Shown one piece after another: positions 51,138 through 59,475 of a DNA stretch of 64,000 nt. Every line of letters begins with the position of its first letter. Within the stretch, counting starts at the first letter, position 1. A program made the position numbers and the translations under genes. The notes below the pieces were generated by a model. That model was given only the letters and a program-made list of their open reading frames with translations. It searched no databases and was not told the DNA's origin. Origin of the DNA: Sphingomonas naasensis (GTDB lineage: Bacteria > Pseudomonadota > Alphaproteobacteria > Sphingomonadales > Sphingomonadaceae); contig NZ_SRXU01000010.1 in NCBI RefSeq assembly GCF_004792695.1, positions 53,889-117,888 on the forward strand, read 5' to 3'.

Positions 51138-53114
51138 TCAGAGCCGCCCGAGCCGGTCGAGCACGCCCGCGGGCGGGTCGTACTTCACATGTCCCAGATA
51201 GGTCAGGTTCGCCTTGAGCGCGATGTCGCCGGGATTGGCCGCGCGCGCAGGGACCGGCAGCAGCGGCAGGCCCGCCGCCTCGAAGGCCTCGGCGACCAAC
51301 GACGAGCAGATGAACCGCCCGTCATTCCCGCGTCCGATATCGACGGGACCGACCATGCTCAGGCAGCGGTCGCGCATCGAGGCCGGCAGTTGCTCGCACA
51401 CCATCCGGCCGAGCTGGAATTTGGCGTGCGCGACGATCAGGTCATAGTCATAGGGGGTGCCGATCTTCTGGCCGACAAAATCGCGCGCGATCAGCGCCCG
51501 GTCGTCGGTCAGCGCCGGATGGCGGAAGGCGACCCCGACATAGCTGTGCGCGAGCGCGTCGGTCAGCGTGCGGTGGACCACGCCCTCGCCGATCGCCTCG
51601 ACCACCATGCCGCCGCCGACATAGAGCATGACGTGGCTCACCGGCGATCCGATCCGGCGGATCGCGATCGACGGCGCCTCGGTGGTGGTCGACACGATCA
51701 GGTCGCCGATCTTGAGCGCGGCATGGTCGAGCGAGCGCCCGCCGACCGCCGGCGACAGCGGGATGTCAGGATTGTTGATCCAGTCCGACAGCCCCTGCTG
51801 CTCGACATAGCTCAGCGCGTGATAGCCCGGCGACAGCCCCAGCGCGGTCGGCGGCAGCCCGTTCTCGATCTCCTCGAGCGTGGTGCGCCACTGTAGCGCA
51901 ACGGTGTTGCGCACCGCGACCGAGAAGCCCTTGGGCCCGCGCACCTCGCGCCACAGGATCTTGACCGCCTGCTTGGCCAGCCAGCTCGGCCCCGGCGGGG
52001 TGGTCGGCACGTCGGGCAGCCGGTTGAGCATCTTCTGCTTCTCGAGCGCGGCGTGGAACATCCGCGCCGCCAGCCGGACATGGTCGTTGCCGATGCTGCC
52101 GAAGCTGCGGTCGGGATAGAAGAATTGCAGGATTTCGCGCGCGGTCTCGGCTGGATCGCCGTCGTCGGGGTTGGGCACGGTCGGCGTGTCGAACGCATTG
52201 GCGCGCCACGACAGCGGCACCGGCCGGTTGAAATTTGCGCGCACCTCGGCCTCGAATGCCTCGACCAGCCGCTCGGCATCGATCTGCGGCACGCCGCGCG
52301 CGGTGAGCGCCGCGATCAGCGCGCCGCGCGCAGTGCCGGCGAGCAGCGGCGGCGGGACATAGGCGGGCTCCTGGCTTCGCGCATAGGAGAAGGCCTTGGC
52401 GCCTGCGGGCCAATGGACGATCTGGATGCGCAGCTCGCCGTCCGGCCGCGACGCCTCCGCCTCGAACTTGCGCAGGAAGGTGGTGAGGGTCTCGACATTG
52501 GTGCCGGCGTTGCTCGGATTGATCAGCGTCAGCTTCGTCCCGTCGGCGGTGCCGTCGCCCTTCATCGCGATCAGCACGCGGGCATGGATCATCGGCTTGG
52601 TTGCGCCTTCGTCGGTGGTCACCCAGAGCGGACCGTAGCTGCGCAGCATCTCGGCCCAGCGCTCGATCGTCGGGCTTTGCGGCGCGAGCGCGACCAGCCC
52701 GGCATCGGCGAGGAAATCGACCTTGTCGGCGGCGAGCAGTCCTTTGGTGGCGCCCTGCGCGAGCAATGCCGACCAGCGCGCGCCGACACCGGCGATCGCG
52801 CTCTCGACCGTCTCGGAGCGTTGGCGCTTCCAGTTGGCGAGCATCGTGTAGACCGTCGCCCAGCAGGTCTTGGCGCTCGCCTGCTGGAGTGGCGCGAGCG
52901 CGCCGTCGGCGGCGACGTCGATCGCGTTGAAGCTGCGCACGCGCGGCTGGCCGAGCGCTCCCGGCCGGACGGGGCCGGGCCGGGCCGCGGCGATCAGCGC
53001 GCTGGCGGGGCGGGGCGCGGGCTTCGGCCGACGCTTCACCGGGACCGCCGGCGTCGCCGCCGGGGCATAATGGAGCCGCAGGCCGCGCTCGATGTCGAAG
53101 ATGCTCTTTCCCAT
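51138..53114 (-). CDS. Dual cysteine peptidase: C70/papain-like plus permuted NlpC/P60
   Basis: A 658-residue protein. Residues about 75-210 match the AvrRpt2/C70 papain-like type: LQQASAKTCWATVYTMLANW with Cys84, KPMIHARVLIAMKGDGT with His177, and LTLINPSNAG with Asn199. Residues about 470-650 are a YiiX/YaeF-type permuted NlpC/P60 domain: ALKIGDLIVSTT, SPVSHVMLYVGGGMVVEAIG (His and Glu) and FICSSLVAEAFEAAGLPLL (Cys). Between them is a helical part of about 250 residues. There is no signal peptide. ATG 53114 overlaps the upstream stop (TAATG). Last gene of the cluster; two peptidase folds in one protein suggest protein or peptidoglycan-like processing. Confidence 0.75.
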   Translation of the reverse strand: MGKSIFDIERGLRLHYAPAATPAVPVKRRPKPAPRPASALIAAARPGPVRPGALGQPRVRSFNAIDVAADGALAPLQQASAKTCWATVYTMLANWKRQRSETVESAIAGVGARWSALLAQGATKGLLAADKVDFLADAGLVALAPQSPTIERWAEMLRSYGPLWVTTDEGATKPMIHARVLIAMKGDGTADGTKLTLINPSNAGTNVETLTTFLRKFEAEASRPDGELRIQIVHWPAGAKAFSYARSQEPAYVPPPLLAGTARGALIAALTARGVPQIDAERLVEAFEAEVRANFNRPVPLSWRANAFDTPTVPNPDDGDPAETAREILQFFYPDRSFGSIGNDHVRLAARMFHAALEKQKMLNRLPDVPTTPPGPSWLAKQAVKILWREVRGPKGFSVAVRNTVALQWRTTLEEIENGLPPTALGLSPGYHALSYVEQQGLSDWINNPDIPLSPAVGGRSLDHAALKIGDLIVSTTTEAPSIAIRRIGSPVSHVMLYVGGGMVVEAIGEGVVHRTLTDALAHSYVGVAFRHPALTDDRALIARDFVGQKIGTPYDYDLIVAHAKFQLGRMVCEQLPASMRDRCLSMVGPVDIGRGNDGRFICSSLVAEAFEAAGLPLLPVPARAANPGDIALKANLTYLGHVKYDPPAGVLDRLGRL

Positions 53115-54034
53115 TATTCGTCCTCCGCTTCCGCTTCGTCCTGGCTGTCGCTCCAAGGCGAATGGGCGTTCTCCTCCGGCTCGGCGTCGAGCGAGTCGAA
53201 CGCCTCCTCGGTGTCTTCCTCCTCCTCGGCGAGGCTGGATTCGTCGTCGCTGGTCAGCGCCTGCGCCTGCAGCCCCTGCGCGCGCGCCACGCGCGCGAGG
53301 AAAGTGTCGCTGTCGGCATCGCGGCGCAGCGGGACGCCAGCAGCCTCGGACATCGCGGCGAGCTCGCTCAGCAAGTCGAGATCGTGGAGCTCGCGCGGGC
53401 TCGACAGCGCGACCACCGGCTCGGGCGCGACCGGATGGAGCGCCATGCCTTCCTCGAGCATGTCGAAATGCCGGTCGAAGTTGAAGCGGCCGAGCTGGAA
53501 GCTGTTGGCGTGCGACATCGCGCGACCGAGCTGGCCGAAGATCGCGTGCCGGTCCTCGGCGGGCGGAGCGGGTTCCTCCGCGGCCGGCGCCGGTGCCGCG
53601 GGCGCTGCCGGCGCTGCGATCAGCTGCGGCGCGATAGGCGCCAGCCCGTTGTCGCGCAGGATCGCGGCGACATCGTCCTCCGTTTCGGCGTCGTCGAGCG
53701 GCCCCGCCGGCGCTTTGTAGGCCGGGGCGGGGTCGGGCCAGCCCGGCTGCGGCGCCGGCGCCTCGCCCAGCGGCACGCTGAACGCGCTCGCCGCTGCCTC
53801 GCCGGCATCGGGCCAGCTGAGCGTGCTCGGCTCGGCGGCCGGCCAGCCCCAGTCTGCGGGCTCGACCGAAAGCGTGCGCACCGGCGGCGGTAGCGCCGCC
53901 AACATCGCCGGCCGCGGCCCCTGCGCCCGCACGGTGAAGCCATCGTCGCGGAAGCGCGCGCGGACCGCTGCGGGCCGGGCGGAGCTTGCCGACAGGCCGA
54001 GACTGTGCAGCCGGTGGCGGCGCGGGCGGCTCAT
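53114..54034 (-). CDS. Acidic unknown protein of the peptidase cluster
   Basis: A 306-residue protein. The N-terminus is basic (MSRPRRHRLHSLGLSASSAR), the middle is Ala/Pro-rich, then a helical part (GQLGRAMSHANSFQLGRFNF, DLLSELAAMSEAAGVPL), and the C-terminal 60 residues are strongly acidic (LAEEEEDTEEAFDSLDAEPE). It has no recognised domain, signal peptide or membrane helix. The ATG overlaps the upstream stop by ATGA and its stop overlaps the dual peptidase start. The acidic tail could mask a partner or be a protease target. Confidence 0.7.
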   Translation of the reverse strand: MSRPRRHRLHSLGLSASSARPAAVRARFRDDGFTVRAQGPRPAMLAALPPPVRTLSVEPADWGWPAAEPSTLSWPDAGEAAASAFSVPLGEAPAPQPGWPDPAPAYKAPAGPLDDAETEDDVAAILRDNGLAPIAPQLIAAPAAPAAPAPAAEEPAPPAEDRHAIFGQLGRAMSHANSFQLGRFNFDRHFDMLEEGMALHPVAPEPVVALSSPRELHDLDLLSELAAMSEAAGVPLRRDADSDTFLARVARAQGLQAQALTSDDESSLAEEEEDTEEAFDSLDAEPEENAHSPWSDSQDEAEAEDE

Positions 54035-54807
54035 TGCAATGCCTCGGGGCCGACGACGGCGAAGTCGACCACCGCATAGGGATCGAGCGCGATCCGCACC
54101 ATATTGTCTCCTGCTCCGAGCTGGTCGCGGTCGAGCGCGAGGCGGAGCCGGCCCGGGCCGGCCTCGACCACGTCGACCGCGCGATCGTTGATGAAGGCGA
54201 GCGGAAACCCCGCCACGGGCGCCACCGCCAGATTCTCGCCCTCGATCGCGATCGCCAGCTTCTGATCGTGACGGCCGAGGCTAAGCCCCGCGACGCGCGG
54301 GGCGTTCTGCCGGCGGCGCGCCTTGTTGATGATCGCGGCGAGGTCGCCATAGCCGACCCTGGCAGTGCCATCGGTCTTGTCGGCGACGAGCTTGCCGACA
54401 TCGACCTGGCGTTCGGACAGCCGCTCGACGTCACGCGCCGAGCGCACGCCGACTTGCTGAAGCGACGCCTTCACCTCGGGGGGCAGATCTTCGACGTCGT
54501 CGAGCGCGATGTCGTCCTCGATCGGCGGACGGTTGCCGCTCTCCTGGATCTGGCGGTCGGTGATCGAGCCGAGTGAGAAGCTGATCTTCGACGCGCCCTC
54601 CTCGCCGGGCTTGGCGACGTTGAAGCGCAGCCGACCGTCCTCGAAGCGCGGAAAGACGAACAGGTCCATCGCCACGTCCTGAACCGCATAGGTGAGCTTG
54701 CGCGTGACGCCCTTGACCGAAAGCGTGTCCTGCGCGCGATCGAGCTCGACGATCAGCGAATCGAGAAAGGATTCGAGCTTCCACGCGTCAGGCGTCGCTG
54801 CCGGCAT
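54031..54807 (-). CDS. Unknown protein of the peptidase cluster (258 aa)
   Basis: A 258-residue protein: an N-terminal part (MPAATPDAWKLESFLDSLIV, SVKGVTRKLTYAVQDVAMDL) with FVFPRFEDGRLRFNVAKPGE, a central short HhH-like helix pair (KASLQQVGVRSARDVERLSE), and a beta-rich C-terminal part (GLSLGRHDQKLAIAIEGENL) that looks like an immunoglobulin/IPT fold. Similar to nothing I can name. It overlaps the next upstream gene by 20 bp. Confidence 0.7.
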   Translation of the reverse strand: MPAATPDAWKLESFLDSLIVELDRAQDTLSVKGVTRKLTYAVQDVAMDLFVFPRFEDGRLRFNVAKPGEEGASKISFSLGSITDRQIQESGNRPPIEDDIALDDVEDLPPEVKASLQQVGVRSARDVERLSERQVDVGKLVADKTDGTARVGYGDLAAIINKARRRQNAPRVAGLSLGRHDQKLAIAIEGENLAVAPVAGFPLAFINDRAVDVVEAGPGRLRLALDRDQLGAGDNMVRIALDPYAVVDFAVVGPEALQ

Positions 54808-55066
54808 CGTCCGCCTCCGCGTCAGAAAGCGCCGCGAGCGTCACGCGCAGCCGATGGAACACGGGCAGCAGGCTCGTCTCGATCCGCTGGGTCGGCGGGC
54901 TCGCGCCCAGCGCCAGCACCGCCCCGCCGCCGCTGAGCAGATCGCATTCGATCGGCATATCGACGGTGATCCGTTCGAGCCCAGCGGGGTCGCTCGGGTC
55001 GACCAAGTCCATCAACTCGCCGACGAACGCGCCGAGCGGGGGCAGCGGGTCGAGCCGGTCGATCAT
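54788..55066 (-). CDS. Small unknown protein of the peptidase cluster (92 aa)
   Basis: A 92-residue protein beginning MIDRLDPLPPLGAFVGELMD and LVDPSDPAGLERITVDMPIE, ending acidic (LSDAEADDAGSDA). No domain recognised. It overlaps both neighbours (ATGA upstream), which argues for a real gene in the operon even though it is small. Confidence 0.65.
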   Translation of the reverse strand: MIDRLDPLPPLGAFVGELMDLVDPSDPAGLERITVDMPIECDLLSGGGAVLALGASPPTQRIETSLLPVFHRLRVTLAALSDAEADDAGSDA

Positions 55067-55224
55067 GCCCGTGCCCCCTTGCCGCGCGGGAACAGATTGG
55101 CGCGCTTGTGGACAAACACTTCCTGGCCATCGATCTCGGCCGGTGCGGTCGAGATGCCAGCGTTGGGGGCCTCGAGCATACGCGCGAGACGCGGGCGAGG
55201 CGGGGCGGGGGCGAGGCTTCTCAT
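55063..55224 (-). CDS. Very small protein of the peptidase cluster (53 aa)
   Basis: A 53-residue basic frame, MRSLAPAPPRPRLARMLEAP then EIDGQEVFVHKRANLFPRGK. It fits exactly between two genes, overlapping each by an ATGA-type junction. That fit is the main evidence, because no homologue is recognised. It may be a linker or adaptor. Confidence 0.6.
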   Translation of the reverse strand: MRSLAPAPPRPRLARMLEAPNAGISTAPAEIDGQEVFVHKRANLFPRGKGARA

Positions 55225-57128
55225 CGTGCGCGCGTCCCCACCAGATTGATCGCCGCGGGCACCGCGAAGGGCAGCCGGTGCGGCGCGAGCGCGGCGATGT
55301 TGCCGGTGTCGAGCACCGTCTCGGGGGCAAGCAAGCTCAGCGTCGCGCGGCGCACCGCCGGATAGGCCCAGAGCGCGAACGCCTCGTCGGCGCGGCCGCG
55401 CAGCTTGAGCATCGCGCGCGCGCCGAGCCCCAGCCGCTCGGCGAGCAGCGGATCGGCGAGCGCGCTGCGCACCTCGGGATCGAGCGGGGCACCGCCCGGA
55501 GCCAGCGCCTCGGCGGCCGCCGCGAGCGCGTCGGGCGAGAGCACCAGCCCGCTCTTCACCCGCGCCTCCATTCCGGCGACCGATCCCTCGGCGGGGCGTG
55601 TCCGGATGCTCGATTCCTCACGTACCACGTCGCGCGCGCCGGCATCCCAGCCATAGCTATAGTCGATCTCGGCCTCGAACCTCTTGGCTTCCTCGGCGAA
55701 GCGCCCCGCCCACACCTTGTGCCAGAACGGCCGGTGCCGCTCGGGATCGGCGAGATCGATCGCGGGTCCCTCCTCGTGGAGCGCGTCGAACACATAGGGG
55801 CCGGCGAGATGGATCAGCTGGGTCATCACCGCGCCCAGCCGCCGGCCCTGCAGCTTTTTCGGGCCACGCCAGGTCAGCGCGACGCTCAATAGCCAGTCGC
55901 GCCCCGCGCCGAGCTGCGCCACCTGGTCCGCGGGCAAGCTGATCGTGCCCGCCGGCCCGCTATCGGCGATGTCGTCGATCGCCGCGCTGCTCCGGCGCAC
56001 CACTGCCAGCGTCACCGGATCCTTCACCTCGAGCGTCAGCCGCGCCTTGCCCAGCCGCGGCGCACGGCCCGAGGCCAGCCGCGGCAGCTCGACGCGCATC
56101 GGCAGCACGATCGCGCGGTCGTGCGCGAACAGCACGCGGCTCGCACCGCCGGCGGAGACGCTGCGCAGCCCCTCGAACGCCAGCCGCACGCGCGAGGTGC
56201 GCACCCAGTCGCGGCCATCGGCGCGTATCGGGCCGCGCAGTCCCAGTCCTTCCATCAGCCGGTCGAACGCGGGATCGTCGACGCCGGGGTTGAGGTCCTT
56301 GAGATGGTCCATCTCGGCCTGGTTGTTCTGGATGCCGAGCTTCATCACGTCGGTGACGCCGTTGATCAGCGTCTGCGCCGCGCGATTGGGCGCATCGACC
56401 AGCGTCTGAATCGTTTGCGGCGTCAGCACCTGCTGGAGCAGCGGCATCAGCGCGGGCAGCGCGGCGAGCAGCGCCGGGGCGACCTGCGCCTCCGAATAGC
56501 CGAGCGACTTGGCTGTCGGCGTCGTCGCGGGCGCGCGCGTCACTTGCTGGAGCAATTCGGTGAGCAGCTTGATCGTCGCCGGGTCGGCAAGCCGCTGGAG
56601 CAAATCGCCGCCCGCGCCGCCCCCGGCCGGAGCCGCGGGCGGGGTGGACCCACCCCCGCCCAGCCCGCCGAGCAGCTGGCCCACCGCCGGCGCCAGCGCG
56701 GAAAGCACGTCCCACAGCCCCAGCGTCGTGACTGGCACGCGCGTCGCCAGCCGGCTGGCAGTACGCGCCATCGGCATCACCGGTGGCGGCGGCATCGCCG
56801 GCAGGCCCTGGCGGGCCCGGACGATCGTCGAGACCGCCGGACCGTGACGCTGTGCGGTGCGATAGCTCATCATCTGGACGAACTCCGCCCCGTCCGTGAA
56901 CACGCGCTCGTCGATGCCGAAGCGGCCGCGCCCCATCGCCTCGGGGCCGAGCGGACCCTGCATCGGCGAGAGCCAGACCGGACGGTCGATGAGCGAGACG
57001 CCGTCGAGCTGGCGTCGCTCGGGGCCGCCCACCGCGAAGCGGTAATAAGGCGCGGCGCCGATTTCGAAGCGGAACCAGCGTTTGCCCGCTTCGCCATCGT
57101 CCTCGGGAGCCAGTATCGCGAGCGCCAC
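55221..57128 (-). CDS. Large unknown protein of the peptidase cluster (635 aa)
   Basis: A 635-residue protein starting at GTG with a GGAGGG site. The N-terminal 115 residues are beta-rich (RWFRFEIGAAPYYRFAVGGP, VSLIDRPVWLSPMQGPLG). A Gly/Pro-rich stretch lies around 155-175, followed by helical repeats (LLQRLADPATIKLLTELLQQ, MPLLQQVLTPQTIQTLVDAP), a beta-rich central domain (VRLAFEGLRSVSAGGASRVL, LTLEVKDPVTLAVVRRSSAA) and a helical C-terminus. No known family recognised. It could be a scaffold for the smaller proteins of the operon. Confidence 0.7.
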   Translation of the reverse strand: MALAILAPEDDGEAGKRWFRFEIGAAPYYRFAVGGPERRQLDGVSLIDRPVWLSPMQGPLGPEAMGRGRFGIDERVFTDGAEFVQMMSYRTAQRHGPAVSTIVRARQGLPAMPPPPVMPMARTASRLATRVPVTTLGLWDVLSALAPAVGQLLGGLGGGGSTPPAAPAGGGAGGDLLQRLADPATIKLLTELLQQVTRAPATTPTAKSLGYSEAQVAPALLAALPALMPLLQQVLTPQTIQTLVDAPNRAAQTLINGVTDVMKLGIQNNQAEMDHLKDLNPGVDDPAFDRLMEGLGLRGPIRADGRDWVRTSRVRLAFEGLRSVSAGGASRVLFAHDRAIVLPMRVELPRLASGRAPRLGKARLTLEVKDPVTLAVVRRSSAAIDDIADSGPAGTISLPADQVAQLGAGRDWLLSVALTWRGPKKLQGRRLGAVMTQLIHLAGPYVFDALHEEGPAIDLADPERHRPFWHKVWAGRFAEEAKRFEAEIDYSYGWDAGARDVVREESSIRTRPAEGSVAGMEARVKSGLVLSPDALAAAAEALAPGGAPLDPEVRSALADPLLAERLGLGARAMLKLRGRADEAFALWAYPAVRRATLSLLAPETVLDTGNIAALAPHRLPFAVPAAINLVGTRAR

Positions 57129-57143
57129 ATGCCGGCCCTCCGA

Positions 57144-58199
57144 TCAGCGGGCGGGCATGGCGGGCTGCGCCGGCGCCGCCGGAACCGCCGCGCCGGCGCC
57201 CGCGGGTGCCTGGGGGCCGTACATCGTCGCGAAGTTGTCGAGTTTGAAATAGTCGGACTTGAAGGTGATATCGACCGAGCCGGTGATCTTGGCGCTGAGA
57301 TCGGTGGTCGAACGGCTCTTGGCGCTCGACACGCTGATCCGGGTCTTGCGGGTGCTGGCGGTGTGTCCCGCGCGCGGCCCGCCGAAGATCGATCCGATCA
57401 GCCCGCCGCTCGCCCCGACCGAGGTGCTGGTCGAGATCGCCTCCTTGAGCCCGGCCTTGTCGGTCTTGTCGATCGCCTCGGTCGCCTTGATGTCGAACAC
57501 CACCGCGGCCTTGACGTTGCCCTTCTCCACGACGAGGCGCGAGATGCCCATCAGGATGGTCTCGCGGAGCAGCGCGCGCTGCTCGCGGGCCATCGCGATC
57601 TTGGCCTCCATGATCTTCACCTTGACCTGGTTGTCGCCGATGTCGACCGGCTCGCCCGAGGCATTGGTGAGCACCGCCTTGGGGCTGCCATCGGCCTCCT
57701 TCTCATTGTCCGAGAAGTCGATCGAGAAATCGTCGCCCTGGTTTTCGGCGAGATAGCCGAAGGCGGTGGTGTCATCGATCGCGTTGGCGAATTTGGAGAT
57801 CGACTGCGTCGCGGTCTGGAGCAGCTTCTGATAGGTCGTCATCTGGTCGAGCGTGACCTTGAGGTTCGCATCGAACACGCCCTTGAGCAGGTCCTTCACG
57901 AAACCCGGGAAGTCGACCTCGTCGACGAAATCGCCGGCCAGCTCGCCCGCCTGCTCGATCCGTTTGTTCTGGTGGCGGCCGTCGTCGATCATGTCGCTGG
58001 CCTTCTCGGCCAGCGCGCGCGACACCGATTGCTGCTGCGGCCGTCCTGCCGCGGCGAGCTCGTCGTAGTTGCGGCGATAGGCCTCGCGGAACAGATCCTT
58101 TTGCTCGTTGACGTCGAGGCTGAGGAAGGTCGGCATGTTGCGGAACGCGTCCCGGGTCTTGGCGCGGGCGAGTTCCTTCAGGGATTCATTGTCGTACAT
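57144..58199 (-). CDS. Unknown protein of the peptidase cluster (351 aa)
   Basis: A 351-residue protein. N-terminal half helical (MYDNESLKELARAKTRDAFR, TYQKLLQTATQSISKFANAI), then VKVKIMEAKIAMAREQRALL and ETILMGISRLVVEKGNVKAA, a Gly/Ser-rich stretch (SVGASGGLIGSIFGGPRAGH), and a beta-rich tail (ITGSVDITFKSDYFKLDNFA) ending Ala/Pro-rich. No signal peptide. The Gly/Ser-rich loop flanked by charged segments is reminiscent of self-assembling proteins, but I cannot name it. Confidence 0.7.
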   Translation of the reverse strand: MYDNESLKELARAKTRDAFRNMPTFLSLDVNEQKDLFREAYRRNYDELAAAGRPQQQSVSRALAEKASDMIDDGRHQNKRIEQAGELAGDFVDEVDFPGFVKDLLKGVFDANLKVTLDQMTTYQKLLQTATQSISKFANAIDDTTAFGYLAENQGDDFSIDFSDNEKEADGSPKAVLTNASGEPVDIGDNQVKVKIMEAKIAMAREQRALLRETILMGISRLVVEKGNVKAAVVFDIKATEAIDKTDKAGLKEAISTSTSVGASGGLIGSIFGGPRAGHTASTRKTRISVSSAKSRSTTDLSAKITGSVDITFKSDYFKLDNFATMYGPQAPAGAGAAVPAAPAQPAMPAR

Positions 58200-58229
58200 G
58201 ACGCGCTCGGCTCCGGCTCGAGAAGGGGA

Positions 58230-59459
58230 TTATTCGGCGAACTCATCCTCGAAGGCGTCGTCGGAGAAATCGTCCTCCTCGGTCGTCTCCTCGCTGCTCC
58301 CGGTGAAGCGCGGCTCGTCGCCTGCCTGACCGTCGATCACCGACGAGTTGATGATGTAGGATTCGCCCGCGTCGATCAGCGCGCGGAACTGCGCGGCGGA
58401 GAGGTCGACTCCGTCGAAATCGGCGATGATCTGGTAGATCTTGTTGCCGTCGACAGCGACGCGCAGCAGCGGCCCGATCGGCAGCGAGCGGCCGAATTCC
58501 TGCTTCGAGAGCTCGGCGATCACCGTCCACATGTTGCGACGGCGCGGGCCGCCGAAATTGGCGACGATGTCGGGATCGCGCAGCACGTCGAACGCGCCCT
58601 GGAGCTGCTTGTAGATCTCCTGCGCCTGCACGAACGCCATGCCCGTGCAATATTCGGTGAGGTTGTACTGGATCTCGCGCATCGTCTGGTAGATCGGCCC
58701 CGGCGATACCGAAGTGGCATCCGAGCGCCCGGTCTCGAGCCGCTCGGCCTTCTCGATATAGGTCGCGATCTCGCCCATCAGGTTGGCCCAGAGTGGCTGG
58801 AAGCCTTCGTTGGCGACCATGCGGCTAAGCATCTGCGAATCGCCGCGCCCGATCACGCGGCGATAGAGCATGCCGCGCTCCTCGGCGTCCGAACGGCCGT
58901 CGAGCTGCTTCCAATAGCAATAGAGTTTGGTGGTGGCGCGATTGTCGACCACGTCGATCCGCCCCGACGCCCAATTGAGCACCAGCGATTCTGCGAGGCG
59001 GAACACCCCGAGCCGCTCGCCGAGCTCATATATATAGTCGATCGCGCCCGCCGCGCGGACCGCCATCGGGTCGAGCCCGAGCAGCTCGACCGAATCGAAC
59101 TGCTCGACGCTGAAGTCCCAATTGCCGATCTGGTCGCCCCGATTGGCCGAAAGCAGCGGATCGTCGCCGCCTGCCTCGGCCGAGAGCGACTTGTCATAGG
59201 CGGCGAAGAGGATCTCGTCATAGCCGCCCATCTTGAAGCGCAGGTCGCTGCCCAGCCGCGCGCCGCGGCCCTGGAGGAACGACGCCATCCGGGCCTTGAG
59301 CCCGGTGATGTCGCTCGTCGCGACGCTCGGATCGACGTCGCCGCGCCGTGTCAGATAGTCGTCGACGCGTTTCGAGATCGGACCGAGGCCGCTGATCTCG
59401 TTGAGCGAGCTTTGCAGGCTCGATTCGAAATTGTTGGTGAAATCCAGCTTGGCGCCCAT
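58230..59459 (-). CDS. Unknown protein of the peptidase cluster (409 aa)
   Basis: A 409-residue mostly helical protein (MGAKLDFTNNFESSLQSSLN, GLGPISKRVDDYLTRRGDVD, KMGGYDEILFAAYDKSLSAE, MREIQYNLTEYCTGMAFVQA) with a very acidic C-terminus (TTEEDDFSDDAFEDEFAE). It lacks a signal peptide and membrane helices. No domain recognised. The acidic tail resembles that of the 306-residue protein of the same operon, which may mean a shared partner. Confidence 0.7.
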   Translation of the reverse strand: MGAKLDFTNNFESSLQSSLNEISGLGPISKRVDDYLTRRGDVDPSVATSDITGLKARMASFLQGRGARLGSDLRFKMGGYDEILFAAYDKSLSAEAGGDDPLLSANRGDQIGNWDFSVEQFDSVELLGLDPMAVRAAGAIDYIYELGERLGVFRLAESLVLNWASGRIDVVDNRATTKLYCYWKQLDGRSDAEERGMLYRRVIGRGDSQMLSRMVANEGFQPLWANLMGEIATYIEKAERLETGRSDATSVSPGPIYQTMREIQYNLTEYCTGMAFVQAQEIYKQLQGAFDVLRDPDIVANFGGPRRRNMWTVIAELSKQEFGRSLPIGPLLRVAVDGNKIYQIIADFDGVDLSAAQFRALIDAGESYIINSSVIDGQAGDEPRFTGSSEETTEEDDFSDDAFEDEFAE

Positions 59460-59475
59460 CGCCTGGGTCCTCCCG

